Origin: Aquabacterium sp. A7-Y
GTDB lineage: Bacteria; Pseudomonadota; Gammaproteobacteria; Burkholderiales; Burkholderiaceae_C
Direction: 5' to 3'
Assembly (NCBI RefSeq): GCF_026153205.1
Contig: NZ_JAPFBW010000017.1
Span: 62,001 to 126,000 of the forward strand
DNA: 64,000 nt
Below, piece by piece: positions 34,880 to 41,862 of the stretch (position 1 is its first letter; each line of letters starts with the position of its first letter). The notes under the pieces were generated by a model, which did not search any database, was not told where the DNA came from, and was given only the letters and a program-made list of their open reading frames with translations. Made by a program: the position numbers and the translations under genes.

Positions 34880-37800
34880 GTGAACAGAGAAGAACTCTGC
34901 GTTGTCGCGCGTCCGGCGTCCCTGCCCGGTTCGCCCGAGGGCCGGCCCGGCATAGGCCAGCCGCTCGAGCGCGCCCAGGGCCTGCTGCTGGATCTGGCCC
35001 AGCCGCTGCAGGTGCTGCGGCGGCAGGACGGCATCGTCCTGGAGGCGGCCGGCAGACAGACCGCGCCGGACGGCCAGGCGGTGCTTGCCGCGTGCCTGCC
35101 TGAATGTTTCGGCGATCCCTCCTTCCTGCAGGACCATGGCGTGCGTTTTGCGTATTGCGCGGGCGCGATGGCGGGCGGCATCAATTCCGAGGAGATGGTC
35201 ATTGCCCTCGGCAGCCGGCGCATCCTCGGCGTCTTCGGGGCCGGCGGGCTGATGCCGGAGCGCATCCTCGCCGCGGTGCGGCGCATCAAGGAGGCCCTGC
35301 CGAACGGGCCCTACGCCGTCAATCTGCTGCACAACCCCAGCCGGCCGGACTGGGAAATGGCTTGCGTCAAGCTGTTCATCGAGCAGGACGTGAAGGTGGT
35401 CGAGGCTTCGGCCTATATCAAGCTGTCGCCGGCCATCGTCTATTACCGGGTCAAAGGCCTGGCGCTGGACGTCGACGGCAACGTCTTGCGCGGCCACCGT
35501 GTCATCGCCAAGGTGTCGCGTCGCGAGGTGGCCCAGCACTTTCTGAACCCGGCGCCGGACAAGATTGTGCGCAGCCTGTTGGCCGAGGGGCTCATCACCG
35601 AGCAGCAGGCCCAGCTGGCCTCCCGCGTGCCGATGGCGGACGACATCACCGTCGAAGGCGACTCGGGCGGCCATACCGACAACGGCGTGTTGAGCTGCAT
35701 CTTCCGCTCCATCGTCGAGCAGCGCGACGAACTGGCCGAGGCCTGCCCGTCGCCTTTCAAGGTGCGTATCGGCGCCGCCGGCGGGCTGGGCAGCCCGCAT
35801 GCGGTGCTGGGCGCGTTCGCAATGGGTGCGGCCTATGTCGTCACCGGCTCCATCAACCAGGCGTGCGTCGAAGCCGGCACCTCACCGCGCGTGAAGCAGC
35901 TGCTGGGCAAGGCGAAGACGAGCGACGTGGCCATGGCTCCGTCCGCCGACATGTTCGAGCTGGGCGCCAAGGTGCAGGTGCTGACGGCCGGCAGCATGTA
36001 TGCCGTGCGGGCCCAGAAGCTGTACAGCCTCTACAAGCAGTACGAGTCGATCGAGGCCATTCCAGCGGCCGAAGTGGCGCAGCTCGAGCAGTCCATCTTC
36101 AGACGACCGCTGGCCCAGGTGTGGGCCGAGACCGAAGCGTTTTTCAGGACCCGGGACAGCGAGGCCATCACGCTTGCTGCCCGCTCCAGCCCCAAAAAGA
36201 AGATGGCGCTGTTGTTCCAGTGGTATCTGGGCCAGTCGTCCCGCTGGGCCATCGCCGGCGATCCGGACCGCGCCGTGGAGTACCAGGTGTGGTGCGGCGC
36301 CGCCATGGGCGCGGCCAATGAGTGGCTGAAAGGCAGCCCGCTCGAACCCGTGGAACAGCGCCATGTCGCGGACATCGCCGTCGAGCTGATGGCCGGAGCC
36401 GCCTACCTCAACCGTGTCAACGCCTTGCAGCAACTCGGCGTGCCCGTTCCCGAGCGCTGGCGTCGCTATTCGCCCGGCAGCGCACGCCAGGCCGATCCGG
36501 ACGACGGCGAGCCGGCGGCAGCCCCATCACCTTCACACCGACCCCATCATCGCAAGCAAGAGGATCACAAGATCATGGAAGCCGACACCAAACTGCCCTT
36601 GAACAAGTCCAAGGATTTCTACAAGCAATGCTGGGAGCTGATGCCGGGCGGGACGCACTACAACTTCGGCGATCCCGAGCGGCCGCTGGTGATCCCGTTC
36701 AACCGCGGTCGCAACTCGCGCGTCTGGGACCTGGACGGCAACGAACATCTGGACCTGTTCTGCAAGTTCGGCGCCCTGTTCGTCGGCCACCACAACGAGG
36801 CCTACGACGAAGCCTTGATCAAGTACATGCAGAAGGTCACCTCGGTCGACATCTGCGACCTGGAGGTCGAAGTCTGCAGCCAGCTGATCAGCCACATCCC
36901 GTGTGCCGAGATGATCCGCTTCTGCCTCAGCGGCACCGAAGCGGTTCAGAACGCGCTGCGCCTGGCGCGCGGTTTCACCGGCAAGAACCGTTTCATCCGC
37001 TTCCACGGCCACTATCACGGCAACGCGGACAACATCATGGGCTGGCGCAAGAAGAAGGACCTGAGCTTCCCGGTGCCGGAGCAGTTCAAGGGTGACCTGC
37101 TGGATACCCTGGGCCGCGCCGAAGGCGTGATGGAGTCGCAGTCCTTCGTGCTGCCCTGGAACGACATCCAGGTGCTTGAAGCGACCATCGAACGCTATCA
37201 CGGCGAGATCGCGGCGGTGCTGATGGAGCCAATCTGCATCAACGGCGGCGGCATCCTGCCGCGCGAAGGGTATCTGGAGCGGGCCAAGGAGATCTGCGAG
37301 AAGCACAACATCGTGCTGATCTTCGACGAGATCATCACCGGTGTTCGCCTGGGCCTGTCCGGCGCGCAGGGCATTCTCGGCGTCACCCCGCACCTGGCGA
37401 CCTTCGGCAAGGCGCTGGGCGGCGGCTCGATGCCGATCTCGGCCATCGCGGGCCGTCGCGACATCATGAACATGTACACCCGCGGCAAGGTGATCCATGC
37501 CGGCACCTTCAACGGCTACCCGCTGGGCCTGGCGGCCGTGAAGGCCACCTTCGACCTGGTCGAGAAGGATCCGGGCTGCTACGAGCGCATGGCCGGCTTC
37601 ACCGCGCAGATCTCCGATGCCTTCATCCGCGCCGCTCATGCCAACGATCTGCCGCTGGTGGTGCAGGGCATGCCGACCGCCCTGGTGTATCACTCCCAGA
37701 CCACCATGGTCGACCGGTCCGAGGGCTACACCGACAAGGTCAAATTCTGCGACATCATCATCCGTGAGATCGCCAAGCGGTATGGCATCCAGTTCTCGCC

Positions 37801-37933
37801 CTTGTCGCGCATCTACTCCAACCTGCTGATGAGCCAGGACGATGTGCGCTTTTTCGAAGAGCGCATTTTCGATGCACTGGCCAATGCGAAGAAGGTGATC
37901 GACATCACCTTCAAGGAAGGGGAGGCGGCATGA
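34880..37933 (+). CDS. Fusion of PfaD-like enoyl reductase and class-III PLP aminotransferase
   Basis: One open frame of 1017 residues joining two enzymes. Residues ~1-535 are a PfaD-type FMN enoyl reductase (FAYCAGAMAGGINSEEMV, VNLLHNPSRPDWE, GDSGGHTDN, RIGAAGGLGSPHA). A Pro/His/charged linker (~540-565) follows. Residues ~566-1017 are a glutamate-1-semialdehyde-aminotransferase-like enzyme with FDEIITGVRLG and the PLP Lys in TFGKALGGGSMP. The reductase would reduce double bonds, while the aminotransferase would convert a keto or aldehyde carbon to an amine. AGAGGA ten bases before ATG 36575 (MEADTKL) means a free aminotransferase might also be made. The gene begins one base after the PfaC-like stop and overlaps the next gene by ATGA. 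Fusions of this kind are, as I recall, a mark of zeamine-type pathways. Confidence 0.9.
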   Translation: MNREELCVVARPASLPGSPEGRPGIGQPLERAQGLLLDLAQPLQVLRRQDGIVLEAAGRQTAPDGQAVLAACLPECFGDPSFLQDHGVRFAYCAGAMAGGINSEEMVIALGSRRILGVFGAGGLMPERILAAVRRIKEALPNGPYAVNLLHNPSRPDWEMACVKLFIEQDVKVVEASAYIKLSPAIVYYRVKGLALDVDGNVLRGHRVIAKVSRREVAQHFLNPAPDKIVRSLLAEGLITEQQAQLASRVPMADDITVEGDSGGHTDNGVLSCIFRSIVEQRDELAEACPSPFKVRIGAAGGLGSPHAVLGAFAMGAAYVVTGSINQACVEAGTSPRVKQLLGKAKTSDVAMAPSADMFELGAKVQVLTAGSMYAVRAQKLYSLYKQYESIEAIPAAEVAQLEQSIFRRPLAQVWAETEAFFRTRDSEAITLAARSSPKKKMALLFQWYLGQSSRWAIAGDPDRAVEYQVWCGAAMGAANEWLKGSPLEPVEQRHVADIAVELMAGAAYLNRVNALQQLGVPVPERWRRYSPGSARQADPDDGEPAAAPSPSHRPHHRKQEDHKIMEADTKLPLNKSKDFYKQCWELMPGGTHYNFGDPERPLVIPFNRGRNSRVWDLDGNEHLDLFCKFGALFVGHHNEAYDEALIKYMQKVTSVDICDLEVEVCSQLISHIPCAEMIRFCLSGTEAVQNALRLARGFTGKNRFIRFHGHYHGNADNIMGWRKKKDLSFPVPEQFKGDLLDTLGRAEGVMESQSFVLPWNDIQVLEATIERYHGEIAAVLMEPICINGGGILPREGYLERAKEICEKHNIVLIFDEIITGVRLGLSGAQGILGVTPHLATFGKALGGGSMPISAIAGRRDIMNMYTRGKVIHAGTFNGYPLGLAAVKATFDLVEKDPGCYERMAGFTAQISDAFIRAAHANDLPLVVQGMPTALVYHSQTTMVDRSEGYTDKVKFCDIIIREIAKRYGIQFSPLSRIYSNLLMSQDDVRFFEERIFDALANAKKVIDITFKEGEAA

Positions 37934-38697
37934 AGCGCCAGATCGCCATCGTCACCGGGGCCGCCGGCGGTTTTGGTGCCGCCATCAGCAAATCTCTGCT
38001 GGAGGTCGGGTATGCGGTGGCGGCCACCGATCTGGACGCCGCGAAGCTGGAGCGGCTGGTCCAGCGACTGGGCGCTCACGAGGACCTGAAGACCTTCGTG
38101 ATGGACGTCACCGACCCGGATCAGGTCGAACAGTGCGCTGCCGCCATCGCCGAGTCGATGGGGCCGAACATCACGGTGCTGGTCAACAACGCCGGCATCA
38201 TCGGTCGCGGCTTCAGCCTGGCGGAGAAAAGCGTGCTGCTGTCGCGGCAGGTGATCGACGTCAACCTGACCGGGGCTTTCAACTGCACTTCGGCGTTCTC
38301 GCGCCACATGGCGCGGTTGAAGTATGGCCGCATCATCAATATCGCCTCGGTGGCGGGGCTGTGGGGAGCCGCGGGCGGTGCCGCCTACGCGGCCTCCAAG
38401 GCCGGGCTGATCAAGGCCTCGGAGTCCTGGGCGCGCGAACTGGGGCCGCTGAACATCAGCGTGACCGCGATCGCGCCCGGCATCTGCAAGACCGAGATGC
38501 TGGACCGGTTTGTCGACTCGGAGGCCGCCATGTCGGTGGACGAGGCGAAGATCGTCAAGTCGATCGTGCCGGTGGGGCGCTGGGGCGTCCCGGAGGACAT
38601 TGCCGAAGTGGTGACCTTCCTCGCCACCTGCAAGACCAACTATCTGAATGCCACCGTGATTCCCATGGACGGCGGCATGCGGGTCGGGACGCTGTAG
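37930..38697 (+). CDS. SDR family 3-oxoacyl reductase-like protein
   Basis: Short-chain dehydrogenase of 255 residues, FabG-like. It shows the nucleotide-binding TGAAGGFG, the NNAG motif, catalytic Ser in IASVAG and Tyr-Lys in YAASKAG, and the PG motif after it (AIAPGICKTEM). The length and motifs fit NAD(P)H-dependent beta-ketoacyl-ACP reductases. The ATG overlaps the preceding stop (ATGA), so it is tightly co-translated with the reductase-aminotransferase fusion. A separate ketoreductase beside the KR domain of the megasynthase suggests that some ketones are reduced to alcohols independently of the core synthase, or that it acts on a released intermediate. Confidence 0.88.
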   Translation: MKRQIAIVTGAAGGFGAAISKSLLEVGYAVAATDLDAAKLERLVQRLGAHEDLKTFVMDVTDPDQVEQCAAAIAESMGPNITVLVNNAGIIGRGFSLAEKSVLLSRQVIDVNLTGAFNCTSAFSRHMARLKYGRIINIASVAGLWGAAGGAAYAASKAGLIKASESWARELGPLNISVTAIAPGICKTEMLDRFVDSEAAMSVDEAKIVKSIVPVGRWGVPEDIAEVVTFLATCKTNYLNATVIPMDGGMRVGTL

Positions 38698-38751
38698 CTG
38701 TGGCTGGCGGCTTTGTGTTGTTGAACGAACTCTGTTGAGGAGATGCTCGCG

Positions 38752-40005
38752 ATGGACTACCGGGCCATGTCGACTGTAGGCAATATCGTATTGACCGGCG
38801 CCACCGGGGTACTGGGAGGCAGGCTGTTGCAGGAAGTCCTGTGCGCCACCGACGCCCAGGTCTACTGTGTGGTGCGTGCGGAGAATCCCGATGCGGCACG
38901 CCGCCGCATCGAGGACGTGCTGTTCTGCTATGACGAGCAGCAAACGCTGAAGGACGAGACCTGGCGCATCGTTCCGGTGCTCGGCGACGTCAGCCAGCCC
39001 AGATTGGGATTGAGCGAGGACAGCTACGACGAGCTGGTCGGCTCCATCGACCTGGTATTGCACTGCGCCGCCAACGTCAGCCTGGTGGCGTCTTACAACA
39101 AGATCGCGCCGGTGAACGTCGGTGGCGTGGCCAACATGGTGGAGTTCTGCCTCCAGGGCAAGATTCCGCTGCTGTTCACCTCCAGCTTCAGCATGGTCGG
39201 CGACAAGCTCTATCACGACGGCTTCGTGCTGAAGGAATGCGACCTGGACGTCGGCCAGGGCTTCGAGGACATGGATTACGAACGATCCAAGTTCGAGGCC
39301 GAACGGCTGATCCACGCAGCCGGTCAGCGTGGCCTGGACTGGGTGATCGTGCGGCCGGGCAATATCTGGGGCGACAGCGTCACCGGCTGCTATCCGCTCA
39401 AGCAGACGAAGGTGAAGGGCATCTACTACGAAATGCTCAAGTCGCTGGTGGAGACCGGCATGACCTTCCCCTCGAACGAGGACTTCGACATCTCGCCGGT
39501 GGACTACGTCGCCAAGGCGGCACTGAACGCCGTGATGAACCTGCATGTCACCAACCGGCGCACCTTCAACCTGACCCAGCCGAACCCGATCACCTACGAC
39601 GATATCGTGGCGGCTGTGCGCGGCCACGGCTATACGGTGCGGGAAGAGCCGACCCAGCGCTATTTCGAGGCGGTGCAGGAAGGGCGTCTGATGCGCGGCG
39701 GCAAACCCTATCGATCGACCTTCACCGACTTGATGTCGGTCTTCTACGACGGCAGCGACTACAAGGAACACGCAAGATACGACACCACCGAGATCACGGC
39801 GCTGCTGGCCGACACCGGCATCCGCTGTGCTGCATCGGACCAGACCTTGTTGTCGCGCTATCTGGACTATGCCGTGAAGGTCGGTTTCCTGCCGCCGCCG
39901 TCGGCCCAGCGTCCACTGGCCGAGATCAGCGACACGGCCATGGGGGGCGGCTATATGGAAAGCCTCTACGACGCGAACCTGAGCGAAACCGCTCAGCCTG
40001 CATGA
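38752..40005 (+). CDS. Thioester reductase-like (male-sterility/extended SDR) protein
   Basis: Stand-alone extended SDR of 417 residues resembling thioester reductase release domains. Seen are the NADPH-binding TGATGVLGG near the N terminus, VVRAEN after the second strand, LHCAANV, SSFSMVGD, catalytic Tyr-Lys in YERSKFEAE, RPGNIWGD, and DISPVDYVAKA typical of TR domains. Such enzymes release an acyl chain from an ACP as an aldehyde or alcohol. TTGAGGAG (38734-38741) supports ATG 38752; ATG 38743 is too close to it. In this operon it could supply the terminal aldehyde that the aminotransferase converts to an amine. No thioesterase gene is present in the operon. Confidence 0.85.
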   Translation: MDYRAMSTVGNIVLTGATGVLGGRLLQEVLCATDAQVYCVVRAENPDAARRRIEDVLFCYDEQQTLKDETWRIVPVLGDVSQPRLGLSEDSYDELVGSIDLVLHCAANVSLVASYNKIAPVNVGGVANMVEFCLQGKIPLLFTSSFSMVGDKLYHDGFVLKECDLDVGQGFEDMDYERSKFEAERLIHAAGQRGLDWVIVRPGNIWGDSVTGCYPLKQTKVKGIYYEMLKSLVETGMTFPSNEDFDISPVDYVAKAALNAVMNLHVTNRRTFNLTQPNPITYDDIVAAVRGHGYTVREEPTQRYFEAVQEGRLMRGGKPYRSTFTDLMSVFYDGSDYKEHARYDTTEITALLADTGIRCAASDQTLLSRYLDYAVKVGFLPPPSAQRPLAEISDTAMGGGYMESLYDANLSETAQPA

Positions 40006-40017
40006 GCCGAGGCGACC

Positions 40018-40701
40018 GTGTTGGCCGGCCCCTTTCAGATGTTCGCCGAGGAGCAAGCCGAAGCCCGCCAGGTGCTGCGGTATCGCGTGCTGTGCGATGA
40101 GGAGGCAGTCGGACACATCCTCGCGTTACGCCGGGTGGTCCAGTGCGGAGACGAACCGGCCCTGATCCTCCGCAACGAGATGTCGATCCGAGCGCGCGGT
40201 CTCTGGTCGGACTATGCGCTCGACACCGAAGAAGAAATGATCCTGGACGGGCGAGGCCTGAGCCGCTATGTCGGCGTGTCGACCGAGGACGGCGACGAGG
40301 TCGCCGTCACCATCGATCGCGACGGCGGCCAGCTGATGCTGCATATCAAGGAGGACCGCGTTCACACCGAGCGCATCGCATTGACCGACATCGACGCCAC
40401 CAGCGAGGATGCGGTGTCCTGCTTCCTGCGCAGCGAGCGACCGCAGTCCGTCCTGCGGGTGCTGGACCTGGACCATTTCGACATCGACGAGCTGCAATTC
40501 CGGCTGCTGCCCCGGGAGACGCTCACGGTGGCCGGGACCGAGCGCACGACGCGTGTCGTGGCCTTCGAATCAAAAAAACGCCGGCTCACCGGCAGGGGCT
40601 GGTACGTGCCGGACGACAGCGGCTTTGTCCTGGTGCGCGAAGTGAGCCGGGAAAAGGGCGATTTGAACGAAGTTCTTCTGATCGATTGGGAACACACATG
40701 A
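40018..40701 (+). CDS. Uncharacterised beta-rich protein of the biosynthetic operon
   Basis: I do not recognise this 227-residue protein with certainty. It is acidic, without signal peptide or membrane segments, and alternates charged and hydrophobic residues in a way that predicts a beta-barrel or lipocalin-like fold (LRYRVLCDEEAVGHILALRR at the start, GRGWYVPDDSGFVLVREVSR near the end). The ending recalls DUF3108/DUF6134-type proteins, which bind or sense lipids in a few cases. The GTG start lies 12 bases after the thioester reductase stop, with GAGG upstream, and the ATG of the following nitrilase overlaps its stop (ATGA). Fixed position inside the operon suggests a real role in the pathway, such as binding of the long-chain product. 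Confidence 0.6.
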   Translation: MLAGPFQMFAEEQAEARQVLRYRVLCDEEAVGHILALRRVVQCGDEPALILRNEMSIRARGLWSDYALDTEEEMILDGRGLSRYVGVSTEDGDEVAVTIDRDGGQLMLHIKEDRVHTERIALTDIDATSEDAVSCFLRSERPQSVLRVLDLDHFDIDELQFRLLPRETLTVAGTERTTRVVAFESKKRRLTGRGWYVPDDSGFVLVREVSREKGDLNEVLLIDWEHT

Positions 40702-41498
40702 CGAACCGGAATGATTTGACGCTGACCCTGGTGCAGACCGATGTCGCCTGGGAGGCGATCGACGACAACCTGGCCCGCATGCAGGAACATCTGGGCCGTG
40801 TGGGCGACACCCAGCTGATCGTGCTGCCGGAGATGTTCACGACCGGCTTCAGCATGCGCCCGGCTCTCATTGCCGAACCGATGGACGGCAAGGCCGTGAA
40901 CTGGCTGCGCGAGACGGCCTCGGCGAGACAGGCCGATGTGGTGGGGAGCGTCGCCATCGAAGACGGCGGACGTTATTTCAATCGGCTGGTCTGGGCCAAG
41001 CCCGACGGCAGCCTGTATCTGTACGACAAGAAGCACCTGTTCTCCTTCGCCGGGGAACACGAGCACTACACCCCGGGCAGCGATGACTTGATCGTCCACC
41101 TGAACGGCTGGCGCATCGCCACCTTTATCTGCTACGACCTGCGTTTTCCGGTGTGGTCGCGCAATCTGCAGGGCAAGTACGACGTCGCGCTCTACATCGC
41201 CAGCTGGCCGGCACGCCGCGCTGCGCACTGGCAGGCCTTGTTGCGGGCACGCGCCATCGAGAACCAGAGTTATGTGGTGGGGGTCAACCGTGTCGGCGTC
41301 GACGGCACCGGCCTTCAGTACAGCGGCGACTCGCTCGTCATCGATCCTTTGGGCGAGATCCTGTACCACGGGCGAGCTGGCGAGGAGGTCCACACGACCA
41401 CGCTGGATCGGGGACGGCTTGAAGAGGTGCGCAGCCAGTTCCCCTTCCTGAAGGACGCGGACCTGTACGAACTGGGCAGCAAGGCGCTGGCGGCCTGA
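40698..41498 (+). CDS. Carbon-nitrogen hydrolase, omega-amidase (YafV/Nit2)-like
   Basis: Cytoplasmic nitrilase-superfamily enzyme of 266 residues. The catalytic Glu-Lys-Cys triad is readable: LPEMFTTGFS (Glu), YDKKHLFSF (Lys) and ICYDLRFPVW (Cys). The EMFTTGFS and CYDLRFP forms are those of YafV/Nit2 omega-amidases, which hydrolyse 2-oxoglutaramate or 2-oxosuccinamate, the deaminated products of glutamine or asparagine transaminases. It overlaps the preceding gene by ATGA and ends the operon. Together with the aminotransferase domain three genes upstream this suggests glutamine or asparagine as amine donor, with the amidase pulling the reaction forward. An alternative is amide hydrolysis on the product itself. 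Confidence 0.85.
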   Translation: MTNRNDLTLTLVQTDVAWEAIDDNLARMQEHLGRVGDTQLIVLPEMFTTGFSMRPALIAEPMDGKAVNWLRETASARQADVVGSVAIEDGGRYFNRLVWAKPDGSLYLYDKKHLFSFAGEHEHYTPGSDDLIVHLNGWRIATFICYDLRFPVWSRNLQGKYDVALYIASWPARRAAHWQALLRARAIENQSYVVGVNRVGVDGTGLQYSGDSLVIDPLGEILYHGRAGEEVHTTTLDRGRLEEVRSQFPFLKDADLYELGSKALAA

Positions 41499-41862
41499 GG
41501 CCCGGCTGCGGTACCAGATGTAAAGACTTTGCGCTTCGTAACGCTGCGGCGCCGCAATTCTGCGGCGTCGCAACGGAGCCGCTGCCCCGCTCGGTGGCAT
41601 CCGCTTTGGAACCGGTACCAATTGTCGGCCCTGTTGCTGTGCAGCAGCCTCGTAGAGGCTCGTTACTCGATCCCCGTCGCCGGTTTCATCGACCCCTTGA
41701 AAATCCACCAGCCTTAACGCTCGCTTAAGGAGAGTTTGGCGCGAGCTTTCAAGGTGCTTACTCTACGGGCGTCCCCTTCGTGTGCCGGCCGGCTGTTTCC
41801 AGTGCGGCGCTTTTGCGGGGAAAGACGCAGACATTCGTACAACACAACCTTTCAGAGCACTC
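41499..41862. other. Intergenic region after the biosynthetic operon
   Basis: 364 bases with no gene seen. It contains the 12-base palindrome TGCGGCGCCGCA (about 41543-41554), followed by a partly repeated TGCGGCGTCGCA, which could form a hairpin and aid termination though no U-tract follows. The 3' part presumably holds the promoter of the secreted beta-helix protein gene. GCTTAAGGAGAG near 41721 resembles a ribosome binding site but has no suitable start behind it. Confidence 0.4.

Noticed and set aside
23654-38697. Interpretation as an ordinary EPA/DHA (pfa) locus
   Set aside because: Only one ACP, an aminotransferase fused to the reductase, and a thioester reductase and omega-amidase in the same operon do not fit a fatty acid product.
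41543-41580. GC palindromes after the omega-amidase gene as an intrinsic terminator
   Set aside because: No T-tract follows; kept only as a possible hairpin in the intergenic description.
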